Source: Trogon surrucura
Lineage: Eukaryota; Chordata; Aves; Trogoniformes; Trogonidae
Direction: 5' to 3'
DNA: 64,000 nt
NCBI GenBank assembly: GCA_020746105.1
Contig: CM036617.1
Coordinates: 171,334,412 to 171,398,411 of the forward strand
Both the position numbers and the translations under genes were made by a program. The notes beneath the pieces were generated by a model. It made no database searches. It was not told the origin of the DNA and worked only from the letters and a program-made list of their open reading frames with translations. Below are positions 37,104 through 50,428 of this stretch, piece by piece. The first letter of the stretch is position 1; each line of letters begins with the position of its first letter.

Positions 37104-40100
37104 GTTAAAAGATCCCTGTTAAGTCAAACGCTGACCCAGCCAGCCCAGTGTCTTGACTCGGAGAGTTGCCAGTAACAGATGCTTGGGAAAGAATATAAGA
37201 AAGTATACTTCCTATACTTTCAACAGTCAAGCAAGGGCTGTGGGGACTTTCTAAGCTGGAGGCTACATCTGGAGCCCAGTTTTTAATAGCCATAGAGATA
37301 CTCACTGCTCAGGTGGTCTCTCTGCACGCTGAGGAGCTTTGCCTTGTAAACAGCAACTGAGGAATGGCCCCAGGGGCTGCACTTGGCTGCTACAGGAAGA
37401 GCTACCACCTGCCCCCACTTCTCCAGGGAGCCCCCACTTCGGGGCATGTACAGTCCTGGGTTTCTTCGCTGAGACAGCCAACAAAAGTTATTACAATTAA
37501 AATAAATTGTGCTGATGGACTCCCTAATTCTGTTCACAGAGGTTATTATACAGCTATTAGACTGCAACAAAATGTGGCCACTACTGATCTGGGCTGGTTT
37601 GAATTAATGACCCAGCAATGAAAGACTCTATATCCTATTAACAGTCTGCCAAGCTATGCCAGATCCCATTACTTCGGTTTATTTGTAACCCGTCAGGAAG
37701 GACCCAATGCAAATCCAGATCTGGAGCTGATCCAGACCAACTCCAAAAAGCACCTCTACAATCTCTCTCACATGGCAGAGCAGTGTCTGCCCGGTTTCAC
37801 CCAGCAGTGGGGAAAGGTTCACTTCCATGGAGTTTTGTTCACCCAGATGCATGTCAGATGGCAGAAAGGGACCAGTGAGACATGAAGAGGGATGTGGAGC
37901 CCCATTTTGCAAAAGCCATCTGCTGCACCAGTAGGTACCATGTTGCGATGTGTAAATGCAAGACAATTACCTCAAATTTCAGCTCTGGTCGGTGTATGAC
38001 CCTGGCTTGTACTTTGCTGGTCCCAGTTGGCAAAAGAGGGTTGGGTTTGGCAATGCCGGGGTTGCAGGTCACAGCGAGCGCTGTGGGGACAGGCCCCAGC
38101 AGTTGCCCTCTATCACCAGCTACTTGCAACCCCTCTCCCTGTGGGTCGATTGGAGCCGGTGGGACCCTCCAGCTGGCACAGGGCCACTACAACAGGACCT
38201 TCCCAGGCCACGTTTCAACCCCACTCCCCACCCTACCACCCACACAACTGTTGGTACAAGGAGTGAAACCACAGCAATAACTTCAGGTTATCGTGTTAAT
38301 TCCAGCAATAAAGCGATAAGGGAATACCAAGAATACCACGCTGGGAGCAAGTTATGATTGCGGGAGCCTGTGCCAGTCGTGGTAGCTGGTGCTAGTGATT
38401 GCCTGTGGAATAGCCCAGGTAGGTTGTGTGTCAGGCTGACAGCCCAGCCTTGTGCAGCACTGCAGGTTTTCCTATCTGCTTACTGCTGGAAACTGCCAGT
38501 AAGGATAAGCATACCAGCGAGCTGAGACAATCCACACACAAAAAACAGAATCACCCCTCTCCTCCCCGTCATTCCCGTCTGATGTGAGAGGAGGAGGAGA
38601 AGGGGGGTAAAACACAGTTCCCTCACCCTTTGCATCCTCCTGCTCCTGAAAAACCTGCCACAACAGTATCACCATCTCGGTATCTGACTGCAGCCTTGAT
38701 CCAGTCCAGACTTTCTGCAGATCCCTACTGGAAGGAAGCCATTTTTCTTGAGTGTATTTCCAAGAAACAGTTGACAGGCTTGGCACAGCTATTCCTGGAA
38801 ATGTTCAATAGGTCATCCTCTGGAAGAGAGTGCTGACTGATGGAATTGAACAGATCTTGTTCTGCACGCCGCTCGCCGCTCAGCTCCCTCTCTCATGATG
38901 GCTTGGCGTTTGCCTTCGCACGGGGCCCGGGCCCTCCCCCCCACACCTTCGTGTCCCCCTTCAACCCCAGCTTCAGTGGTGCACCGGCCCTGCACCCAAC
39001 CTGCTCCGCACCGAAGGGGCCCACAGGATTCGGCGTGCTGTGAGCTGTACCTCCCTCCTGGAAGCATCGCCGTGGCTGTACTGTGCTGCCAGAGCAATCT
39101 CTGCATGAAGGCGAACAGCCCCAGATGATAAGTGAAGGTACTGCCCCTTCGCACATACACGGGTGCAGTGGAAATCCTGTGTATGTACACACACACATGT
39201 GGTGGCCAGGAGCGTGGCGACGCCGGCTGTCTGACGGTGCTGTCCCCGCTTGTCCCCGGCCGTCCTGCCGAGCCGAGACACTCGGCTGGAGACAGACTTT
39301 CAGCTTCTGCAGCATGTTGCTCTTTGCCAGCAGCGAAGCAGTGCAGGGTGAAGTCATGCTACAAGAAAGTTGCTTAAGGTGAGGCAGGCTGGTGAGGAAA
39401 AAAAAAACAAAAAAGGATCCATGTTGGGTGGTTCCTTTAGTGCTTCTCCTGCCTTTAACCTATTCCTGGTTGTAATTGCTTTGGCAAGACCTATTTCCTT
39501 CACTGATTTTTGAGGCGGATCCTGCATCTCTTGCTAACTGAGGAAAAGGTCTTGGACATTGATCCCAACCCAGCCTGAGCCAGGGCAGGTCAGGATGCCT
39601 CACTGACACTGCCACCCGGGGCAAGGAAGTGCTGCCATGTGCTGGGACAGATGGATGACTCCAGCCTCCCCAGCATCTGTTTACCAGCCATGGCATGTCG
39701 AGAGTGCCAGGGGTTGTGCCCTTAGGGCACCAGCCAGGGAGGAAAATTGCTCTGTTTTAGGAAATCTTGCCAGTTCGCCTCCTGCAAAGTGCTAAAGCCT
39801 GGCTCTGTGACATCCCACCTCGGCCTGGCTGCAGAGGAAAGCTTAGGTCCCCCCGCTGTGTCTTAGCTCCAGGGTCAGGCTTGCCCTTCTGCCTACAACA
39901 GGTATTTCTTCCCCATATTCAGAGAGACTTAGCATGGCTGGATGGGTTTAATTCTGGCCTAGATAGCTCCTTATCATGTTAAGGGATCTTTGTATCGGCA
40001 CAGCTCAGCACTTGTACAGTGATACCACCAGCAGCAGCCATCTAACCCTCCCCGCCCCTGTCCCGTGGGAGAACCATGAGCAGGACTTGTCTTCACACCC

Positions 40101-41620
40101 CTCCGCAGCAGAGGTGGATAACAGCCACGAGGGACAACCAAGGCACTTAGCTGAAATGTGGTGCAAAGAGCTGCCCTTGTCTCTGTGTTCAGGCTGTGGC
40201 GATTCTGAAGGTTAAATACTGTCTCTGCTCTGAGTCCCTTTCTCTTCTGCAGCCTGTGAATGCAGCTGTTCACTAAAATTATTTTTAAATAATGCTCTAC
40301 AGGCTTTGTGTTGTCCCCCTTCAACTCTATCCACAAATAATGTACTAGCTCACTGCCAGGAATTAAATTTCATCCATATCTGTATAAACATCAAGACAAA
40401 ACACACTCGGCTCAAACAGTTGCCAGAGCTGGCACCAGACCTGCTGGGTCCCCAGACAGAGGCTCAGAGAAGCTTTTCCTTTCCCCCTCTCACATCGTGG
40501 ATACATTGTGCTGCTGCTTGATGTGTCCGTTATTGCCCTGTCCTTGATTCCCAGTGGCCCAGAGCTGATCTCTAGGCTGTGGGTTCCTAAAACTACTTTA
40601 GTATACAACTGCAGAGGTATTTTAAGACAGGAAAAATAAGGACTGGAAGGTGGTCCCTGCACTAACAATGCAGACGGGGACAAACAAGCAACAGACGCTT
40701 TGGTCCCACTCCTCTGGAGCACACCCACTTCACATCTTCTCACTTGCTCTTTGATGTTGCAAGTCTTCTCTGTTTGAAAAATTCAAACCATTTTTCAAGA
40801 AGAAAGTAAAATCACTGTCCCTGTTTACCAGTGAATGGAGAGGTCTGAAGGTGGGCTACGCTGAACTCACAGCTGCCAGGACATCCAGGCCACTGACTCC
40901 GAAGTAGAAGACTCCCCAAGGAGAACAATGGCCCTCAGGGCTCTTCACCTCATTCAAACACAGGAACCAACTATTAAGTTTAGCCCAAAACAAGAGCTTT
41001 CTCCCGAGCTGAGAGAAGGTGTGAAAGGACAGGTTCATTTTAGAGAAACTCTTTGAAAGGGAGAAAGTTGTAACCCTTCTGAGTAGAGACCAGGAACATG
41101 CCTTTACTCTAGGCTTTACTCCCTACCTCCAAAGCACGGGGGCGAGGAACGCTTCGCCCAGAGACACCCTCTTACGCGTGGGTGTGGGTGCCTGTTGCAG
41201 CATGCTGGCATGAGAGCCATGCCCAGGGGTTCCCTCCCTCCTCCCTTGCCTCAGCCCCTGTAAGTCCTCTCATCTGCTGAAGGTAACCCCAGGCACACAC
41301 GCATGCACCACAGACCTATTTCTCTGAATTGAGCTCTCTGTGGGATGCACCTGATCTGTAACATTGACAAAGCTATGTTTTTCCAAATACATGCCTTCCA
41401 GTCCTTTTTGTTATGAACATCTCAAATCATCATTCGTTACTGACTTAATTACAAGTTGTCACCATTCAGCAAATATTTCAAACAGCTGACAGTGGGAAAT
41501 ACCCTGTCAGGAACAGTATGAAAGATGAGCTCTTGAAAAAAGATCTCTAAAATAAAGTCATTCACGGTCACACTCTTTGGGGATCCATACCAAAAAAATG
41601 TGCAAAAATCCTTTACCCAG

Positions 41621-41674
41621 CATTCATTCATTCATTCATTCATTCATTCATTCATTCATTCATTCATTCATTCA
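41621..41674. repeat. CATT tetranucleotide microsatellite
   Basis: About 13.5 uninterrupted copies of CATT (54 bp). Pure and long enough to be highly variable between individuals. Confidence 0.95.
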
Positions 41675-44392
41675 GAAAAAGCTTCTCAGAGACTTCAAAG
41701 AATTTTCAGAAGCTCATGGACACCAGTGGGACCAGCCTCTGTAACTTCTCCGGTGTCCGGTGCTCCCACCATGGCAGGGGGAGGCTGTGGCTCCATGGTC
41801 CCCTGGGCTGTGTCAGGCCAACGAACACACCTTTCACCTGATCTTCAAGAGACAACTTGAACATTACAGTTGCGAAGCCTGCAGAAAAAGCAGTTTATGG
41901 TTAAATCGAAGTAGGTTGGGGTAAGGGTGGGGATAAGGTATAACAGAAGGCGATAGGTCGTGGGTTTTTTCTGCAGGAGAACTCATCCTCCTTTGGCTGA
42001 GAAAGAAATCGTAGCTTACAGTTTGGGACAAGATACACATGGAAGATATTTCTTCTAAATTGTACACTGTTTATTAAATATGCTCTTCTTCTCTAAATCT
42101 AGATTCCCTATACCTGGGTGTCTTGCTGTCAGGCAGCTACCAGTCAGTGTTGCTTTGTCGTTTTTACTCAGAGCTGTGTTTTTTTAGCAGTTTTTTGGAA
42201 ATGTCTCTTCCATTTTAGTTGCCCGTGTATCTCCCCACTCTCTGGCCAGCTTGTGGCTGATAATTCTCAGTGACTCACAGATAAAGACTATTAAAAAAAC
42301 CCCTAAGCAGTGACGCACCAGATGTGCAGTGAAATTTTAAAAAACATGCTATGAGTTTTTAGGAATACATGCAATTAATATTAAACAGATGCCTGATGTT
42401 TCCTGCACAGCTGTTTCTCTATTACGTGTCATGACTTTTAATGGCACTGAGGTGAGACACACAGACATGAGGAAATGCAAGACTATTCCAAATTCAAGCT
42501 TTAAAAAAATCTAGCAACAAAGAGGAAAACAACAAAACAAACAAAGAAAAAAAACCCACACACACAAAGAAAGGCCAAACCACCAAACCTCTCACAAGGC
42601 ACAAAATTGAATATTTTTGCTCTGGTTCTTGACAATGCAGACAATGAAATATCTCAGTAAAGGTAACATATGCAATCTAATGCTTGGTAGTTTATCACCC
42701 TTGTCTTTATTGACATCCTCTGATATATGTACTTTTGTAACAGAGATCCACTCTGTTTTTATACACAGCTAGGACTAGAACTGGATTACAAGGCTGCGTT
42801 TTGTTCCAGAATCCCTCTTGCTGTGTGTGAACTGTTTATACAAACTGAATAGGTCTTTTTTTTTCAGGGAAGCTTGTCTACCAAGTTTCAATTTCTTTTT
42901 ATTGGATACATGAGCCGCTTATTACCCCTTGAAAGGCCCTCCTGATACTCATGCTGTGAGGACCTCCACAGCTGGCAAAGTGGCAGCATTACTGTAGGGG
43001 TTGTCCATGTTGGCAACCAGAACCATCAAGCTCCTGACCGAGCACATTGTCTCAAAAAATCAGGACTTTTGGGTGGGACTCATTTAATCTGATACGAGGG
43101 ATGGGATTCATCTCAATTAATGTGCATACCTAGAGCTGAGCTAGACACCAATTATACTCCCTGGGATGTAGGTTTATGTTATCCTAGCAAAAACATATGG
43201 AAAGGTAGATGAATTGCACCCAAAAGGTGCCTGCTTCTCTCTCTTGATTATAAAAGGATGTGACAGGGATCAGCACTGATGTAGGTGTCTCTGTGGTAGA
43301 TATCTAAAGTCAGATGGATCCTCCTCTGGCTTTCTAATGCTAAATGGTTAGCCAGGTAAATTCTGGAATGAACGAAGTCAGGTCTCCATCTCACAGGGTT
43401 ACTTTGCTTCAGGATTACACTCTTATCCAGAACCTCAGTAAGGCATCATCTTTTAGCTGGCGTGGTGCAAATGCATCAGTGTTTTCACATTTCCTTGCAT
43501 GTCTTTTCTGGCTCCAGGTCTAAGCAGTTCAAGAGACACAGGAAAGCCTCTGGATGTGAAACAGCTTCATCTCAGGCATCCTACAAGGCCTTCTCCTTAT
43601 GGTGCAGTTCCCCCTCCCACCCACTGCCCTCCCTCCCAAGGGGATGTCCTGTGGCCCCTAATTCCTCCGGCAGCAGCTGCGGTAGCTCCTTGTGTCCCTT
43701 CGGAGGCTCATTAAAGTTCTGATATTTGCTGTCTCGCTATTCATCGTGCCTGCTGTGGGGAGTCACAGCCAGTTTAGACAGCTACCAGAAGCACGCTTTC
43801 TGGGCTGAAAAGCAATTTCCTTTTCTCCTCTTATTGCAAGAGCCTAAGAAGGGTTTGATTTATGCCATCAGTTTTAGATTTAAAAATCTTCAGCTTCACC
43901 TAGGTACATTTCCTGGAGATTGGCAATGCTTAGCATAGTAAGCATTTGGTAACACTTAACAGATGAGCAATTCTGTTACGCCGTATGATCATCTCTTACA
44001 CATTAGGTCTGGATTTTTCCTACCATGTTATAGTCACTGTCAAATGGTGCCATTCATCTTTTCCCCTTTCTTTTGCCAAGCTTGTGTTCTCAGGAGAATT
44101 CACAGCAGCGAACAGGGCAGCCCTTCGATACTGCTTCTGGTCAGCTGCACTTTTGGCTTATTTTTGCTCAGCACTCCCACTTTGTTGCTGCGATGGCCCT
44201 TAAAAAACACAAGCTTTTGCCAACGTGCTCAAGCGCAGGAGAACACAATGGCGCTATTTGAGAAGTGTTGGCTTTTTTAATGAAAAACATTGCTGTTTGC
44301 TGGAGGAAGCGGAATTCACCACCACATGGATAGCTCCAACTTAACGGGTCACACTCATCATTGCTGAATTTCTGCTGGGCTAACCAGCAGCA

Positions 44393-45510
44393 TGTCACGG
44401 GGGGTGGTTAGTCCGGTCACGGCCATACCACAACCCGGGGAGGAGGCAGCAGTCCAGTGTGATCCACGGCACTTGCACCACACACCCAGCCACCAGCTTC
44501 CATGTGGTTAAGATCAATGAAGCCCAGTTGGTCTGGTCTGGGAGCCAGCCAACTTCAAGTCCTACTAGATGACTCCTGTGCCCAGTGCAGTCGTGTGGTA
44601 CCGCTGTGGGGTGGCTGGGCAATGGGAGCAGGCACCATGCACATCTTTGCTCTCTGGCAGGGAGGTCTCCATGCAGGGGCATGGTGAGAAGGAGCAAGAC
44701 AAGCTGAAATATGCCACCGTGCTCCACCCTGGGGGTCCATGCAGGCCCATGCTGAGAATGTTCATGGTGGGTGCAGCACAGGACTTGCTGCAGGTGAGGG
44801 CTGGGCCCGTGCTGGGCGTACAGCAAAGGGGTGCCCTGAGGAGCAAGCAGGAGCGCAGGCCCTCACTTTGGGCCTGGCACTCACTCATTCCTCTTTTCCA
44901 TGCTCAAGGTGCTTTATTCATAACACTTAAGAGAGCAAACCTGCATTTCTGAGACAAGACACTCAGGGGAGGTATTCAAGCAGCTTTTCTTGACTTATTT
45001 CAGCTCCCAAGGAGCCAGCTATTTTGGTTGCCAGTTTGCTGAAGCAAGGCCATGTACTCACAGCCCCACAGCAGAGCTGGGCAAGCCCCTTCCACCCTCA
45101 GAGCAGCAGACAGGTTTCTCCAGCTGATGAAGCCTGATCTTCTCATGACATTCTCCAGTTCCACCAGAGCTGTACCCCATGATTTGGGTCATTAAACACG
45201 CCCCAAAACTGAATCCCAAAAGCCAGCAGGAGATCCTGGATGGGGTGGCCAGGGCTGACCATTCGGCCTTGTATAGTGCACGTCTCAATGTTGGTTCAAC
45301 GCTCACATCCCCTCTGCAGGGAGGCGGTGGTGGCCAGAAGTATTCGCTGTTGGCCATTCTTGGCCAGGTGCCTGCTGGCGCTTCTTTTGGGTGACGACTT
45401 AGCTTCAGTCGCTCATGGCTTGTCACCTTGCCAGGACGCACGCCTCATGGGATTAGCTTTTGGAAATCGCAGCTGCGTGCCCTGTGAGCAATGTCCCTTC
45501 TAGGAAAGCA
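44393..45510 (-). mobile_element. Probable decayed LTR-type repeat
   Basis: On the minus strand the segment between about 45.44 and 44.9 kb has the texture of an avian retroviral LTR. It contains a conserved-looking block around 45.05-45.35 kb, then ATGAATAAAGCACC with a polyadenylation signal at 44,911-44,916. The minus-strand sequence ends with CGTGACA at 44,393, which could be an LTR terminus. I cannot define the left and right ends with confidence and see no target duplication. The minus-strand open frame at 44,395-44,826 (143 codons) has no recognisable domain and is more likely fortuitous. Confidence 0.35.
44911..44916 (-). terminator. Possible polyadenylation signal in the LTR-like repeat
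   Basis: AATAAA on the minus strand within the LTR-like segment. Confidence 0.35.
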
Positions 45511-48500
45511 CGTTAAACCTGGAGCCAGACGGTCAGCTGGACTTCAGAGTGAAATCTGATGTGTCGGTTTTGCCTGCCTGGGGAAAGAAAAAAAAAAAAA
45601 AGGAAGAAAAATCCTACCTGCTTTGGCATCTGCTGGCGTCAGAAGACACGTTTCCTGGCGTGTGGCCTCGTGGCAGGGATGGGGAGCCAGCAGGCAGGGA
45701 CTTGGGGCACTGCCGAGGACAAGATAGTGCTGGGAGCAAGCCCTTTGGGAATTCCGGACCTCATTCTCTCATCTCCTGATCCCTTTATTCTTGTCCTCTA
45801 CATGCTCACACACACGTGCCCCTGTCTGACCTGTTTGCTATTCCCTGTACCAGGCACCCAGGGGCTGACTCACCAGAGCCCCGAGCTGACATGGAAGTGG
45901 AGAAGATGACAACCTGTGACACAGAGCCTGGTCTGCAGCTGAAATAGAAAAATTGCAGCCTTCAGATTCACAGCAGTCTGGTCAGCCAGACTCAGAGCTT
46001 CATTTCCAGCCTGGTTTTCTTGAGATCTTTGCTATTACTCTTGTCTGCTTCTATGGTGTGACTCTTGTTTTAGAGAGCTAGTTTCAGGGTATTTTGGTTT
46101 GAGTCTTTTTGTTGGTTTATTTTTTCTGCACTCTCTGAGACCCAAACACTAGGTGCTGGATGAGAAAAACCTGTGTGTATGACAAAAGAAAAACCTCTGG
46201 TTTACTCTTCAAGGTCTGTGCTGACATGGTTTGCAGCATGGCTGAGAAGCACACCCGCGCTCCTCAGAGCTCTCTCAGCTCTGCAGAGGTCTCAGAGCTC
46301 CACCCTGCTCACTGTGCGATGGCCGCTTGCTCAGACAGAAAACCCCAAGTGTGCATTAAGTAAATAATCTCGGGCTCTCTACGCCTTCGTCGAACTCTGC
46401 TCATTAGAAGCCTGCATCGCTTTACAAGTCGTGACCTGAAGTGATTTCTCAAACATTGCAAAGTCAGGACCAGCAACGGGGAAGAAGAATATGTAATTAA
46501 TGAGGCTCATTTCACATGCAGACATCAGACTCAACAGCACAGCGAGCCCAGCGCAAGGCAAGTAAAATTCCTTCAGAAGGCTTGATTTCCCAGGTCCCTA
46601 CATGGCTTGTTTGTTAATCCTGAGATTTTTCTCAGAAGTCTTTATCATCTAGAACAGGGGTGTGTGCTGATCACATGCTGCTTCTTGGAAATTACTGGGA
46701 GGCAACTTACTGGGAGGTAATTCTAGATGGCAATCTGAACAAAAGGTGTTGCTTAAGCATTTTGAAGAATAATTGAACACTTGCTATGCAGTTTGTTTAA
46801 TAACGTGAAAGATGGATCGTCATCAGGAGTCTCCACATGCTCTAGTTATTCAATTGCTTTCTTATTTAAATAAAGCCTAGCAAATGTGTCCATAAAAGTA
46901 AAATTACCTCATAAAAACCAGTATCAATGTAGTCTGCCTGCTCAGATAATTGAAAGTTATATTTGCTTGTTAGTATGTCATTATATCATTTGTTTTTTAC
47001 AGGGCTGTTGGGTGCCCGTTGGTCTTTCAAAGGCAAAGACTGTGCCATGCACTCCCAGTGCTGTTCCTGTTAAAATGCCACGAAGACAAATGTAGTTGTG
47101 GGCTCATCCCTACCGGCCTCAACCACGTGGGAACATTCCCAGCCTCATCCTGCGTTTCACAGGGTTATGAGCTGGGAAGCATCACCCTCCCAGCAAAGAA
47201 GTATCACTAAAAAATCAAAATTAACATCAAAGGAGTGTAAAAGCCTCTGCATGTCTGCTTCCTAGGGGACGGTGTTCAGGGTGAGTGCAAAAAAATACCC
47301 ACACTCTAGTTTGTAATGATAATCCAGGATAATCCAAAATTAAAGGTACAAAGACAGAAGATTAGTGTCAATAAAAAAAAATAGCTAATGATTGAAATCA
47401 CAGTAAACAGCAGCTTGCAGCTATCTCAGGTGCTGCAAGGGTTTGTGTATTTTGAAAGTCAGTAGAGCCAATTCTGAGTCCCGTGCCTGAGCTGTGTGCC
47501 ATGGGAAAGGCTGACCTAGAGCTGCAGAATGGCCGAGTGCAAACATCCCGATCAAGGGGCGAAACACACTCTATGAGCACAGAAATCAAACCAGGAAGCA
47601 AATGCTGGATCAACTCTGAATTTAGAGAGGGAAAAAAAAAAAAAAAAGCAGGATTGTTAGTCATCAAACAACTCTGACTTTGGAGATGTATCTTCAACTA
47701 GCAACATTGCTGATGGGGTCCGCACTGAGCAGCGCCTCTAATTAAAGGTGTTGTCCCAGCCTACCCTGAGCCTCTTCCTGGAGGACACTCTGTCATGCAG
47801 AAACAGGACTTTGTGCAGTTAGATATTATGCTTGGGCACACATTCTTCAGGAACTGCTATGACAGCACTCACAGGAGAGTAATAACTAGCCAGCAAGTGA
47901 AAAGAACCTCTAAGCGCGTGCTGCAGAGTTGCTAAGGAGGTCTCTGTGTATCCTCTTTCTGCAAATGAGCTTGCTGCTGGTGTGGAGGAGGTGTGGGTGA
48001 CATCCTGGGATGCTGATGGCCTCTCTACGCACACCGTGGGAACACTATCATAGAACATTGGCCATGGAAATTCACGTTGCCTGCTTTGCCCTTCCAGAGT
48101 CTAATGGGTTTGTCCCTCTTTCTAGACAGAGAGCAGTTCAAGCATTTGCCTCATTCAACCTTCTCTGCTCTCTTCTGAGAGCAAGGGCTGGTGCTGGATA
48201 GGTCAGAAATGAAAGTCCTAAAGATAGATGAAAGAAAATGCATAGTTCATTTTGCAAGACTGCCATTAGGTTGCATTTCTTTTGGGTCAATGTGGGTTTG
48301 GCTCCTTGATCTTGAGGCAGAAAACTCAGGAATCTATTAACAATCTCCTGAGCCATCAAATCCCACCTCTTACGGGATTATTCACATTCCAGAACTCAAA
48401 ACAATCTCAGTTTTGGAAACATACTGATATCCTTGCTGAATGGCTCCACTCCTCTGCTCTTTTTCCTTCCTCGTGACGCTTACTTTGAAGTGAATAGTGC

Positions 48501-50389
48501 AAAGTAGCACTTGAAGCAGTGAAAAGAGGACCCCATAACCTAGAGCGCTTACTACACCCACAAAAACCCCTTTCCTTTTTATTGCCCCAAATCCATAAAG
48601 ACTGCTTTTCAAAGGGAGGCAGTAAAAGTACCACGCTTCAGCAGGTTCCAATTAAAGAAGGCCTAATCCAAAGCGCATTGAAGTTAATAAGAGGCTTTTT
48701 GTCTCTTTGCTGCTGGGGCTTGGACCAGGCATCAGTGTCAGAAATGGTATCTGTAGCACACGCAGACATTTTAATGCAGCCACTGCTGCAGGAGTGCTGA
48801 GAGTCTTCCCACGCCATTATCAGCTCTACTGATCATTTGGCTCTCCCCAACAGTTTCAAAGGGAAATTGTCAATTCATCTCTTTTTTTCTTCTTTCACTA
48901 CTAAAATGTTAGGTTTAGAAGTGAATGCCGCTAAAACACACACTTCATTTTTTTTTTAATCTGGAAAGATGTTTTGAAAGATTATTTTCATTTCCAGCAA
49001 ATGTTCCTTCCTCTCAGGAAATCAGTTAAAAAGACACTGTATTCAAACCCCCCCAAAAGGCCAAATCACTGGCTTTATTTTTCGGCCTATTTATCAGGTG
49101 ACAGAAAGACACCTTCAAAGCTTCATTTAGCAAAATCTGGACAAAGTTCTTGAATGTTCATTGTAAATACACAAAGCTTTAAGGAACTGCCTTTTCAGCT
49201 CTACTTCTATTATGCCTTGACATTACTCTACGGCTATGGAGAATATGGAAGCTTATAAACAAATTAGCTCCCAGAGACTGTTTTTATTTCCAGTAAGAAA
49301 CAAAATTGGCAGCATGACCACATTTAGCATCAGATGAGCGTGCCTTTTATGTTCTTTGAATATAATATGACTTTGTTTATTTTTCCAGCCCTTTGCAGAA
49401 ATTTTATTCCATATATCAATGACTGTCATAACATATGACTCAAGATGGAAATTTCCCCCACATGATCTGAGAGAAGTGGCTCGAACATGACTGTGTTTTC
49501 GTTTTACTCTACACTCCAGCCACTGTACAACACAGCGGAACGCCTTGACATTGTTTTGCCCGGAGGAGATCCCTCCTTTGTGATCATCGGTGATGCTTTA
49601 TGCGGGTGGGAAGCAGTGCTCTTAGGTCTCACCCATTGCCTATGCTGAGCCCACTTGTACTTGCGGAGTAGAAAACAGCTTTTATAAAGCACACTTGCCC
49701 CTTAGGAGAGTTACATGGGATCTCTACGCCTGCTTTATAGACCAAGGAAGAAAATCAATGACTACTTTCTACCGAGGACTTGAAGTTAACCCATCCATTT
49801 CAGTGCAAGGTCCAGCAGGGACCTGCTTTCCTGCCTCAGGGCTCCTAAAAGCTGCCACAAATGAGCAGATAGCAATAACGCCGTTTTCACTAAGAAGGCT
49901 TTTTCAATATTGGTTGAGAAACCCAAACACATCAGAGAGCAGTTGCTGCTGGCTAACCTTTACCTCCGAGCCCACGCACTAGCCGGAAGCCTGGAGTGGC
50001 CAGGTGCCTTGATGCAAGTGGTGACGGACGAGGGACGAGTCCTTGCCGGGGGCTTCCCCCGCCATCAGCCTGCCCTGTGCACCGGTCCTGGGTGCACTGA
50101 GCACAGGGAGGACAGGAGCCCCTGGCAAAGTCCCTGTCATCACCCGAACTGGTGGCGCAAGGGAACTGAGGTGAAGAGAGAGATGGGGAAATTTGCTCAT
50201 GGAGTTGCCTCACTCCCGAACAATGCTCAAGTCACAGGCTTGTCCATGAGTGAGATTTAAATAAATAACGCTTGCTCCCAAATTAGACAGAGAAGAATAA
50301 ATATTTTAAGATCTTTTCGCTGTCCTAAGAGAGAACATGAGGCCTTGCTATACATCTGAAGAGTTAAATTGTCTTAATTGCATCCTTGT
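45511..50389. other. Intergenic DNA without a recognisable gene
   Basis: No gene, RNA gene or clear transposon is recognised. A-runs lie near 45,588-45,601 and 47,632-47,647. All open frames are short and overlap on both strands. Confidence 0.55.
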
Positions 50390-50396
50390 GCAAAAT
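50390..50396. repeat. Candidate CR1 target-site duplication, left copy
   Basis: GCAAAAT, repeated exactly at the other side of the CR1 insertion. The second copy overlaps the element edge by one ambiguous base. Confidence 0.55.
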
Positions 50397-50428
50397 CACA
50401 GAATCACAGAATCACAGAATCACAGAAT
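50397..50428 (-). repeat. CR1 3' terminal octamer repeat
   Basis: Four copies of the 8-bp unit (CACAGAAT on the plus strand), the standard CR1 3' tail that primes reverse transcription in place of poly(A). Confidence 0.95.

Larger units (their letters stand above)
30443..44390. other. Intergenic DNA without a recognisable gene
   Basis: No gene is supported in this 14-kb stretch. The GC-rich interval at 37.9-39.4 kb produces many overlapping frames on both strands, none with a recognisable domain or signal of selection visible by eye. A minus-strand fragment at 35.57-35.76 kb faintly resembles retroviral gag text. Simple repeats at 36.83, 37.05 and 41.62 kb are listed separately. An A/C-rich stretch lies at 42.53-42.57 kb. 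Confidence 0.55.

Noticed and set aside
38893-39357. 154-codon minus-strand frame in the GC-rich interval, considered as a possible first exon of PLXNC1
   Set aside because: It does not read as a semaphorin domain or a signal peptide, and other frames on both strands are equally open in this GC-rich DNA.
44395-44826. 143-codon minus-strand frame
   Set aside because: Inside a probable LTR-like repeat and without a recognisable domain, so not listed as a gene.
50397-50428. Regularly spaced short repeats considered as a CRISPR-like array
   Set aside because: They are the contiguous octamer tail of a CR1 element with no spacers.
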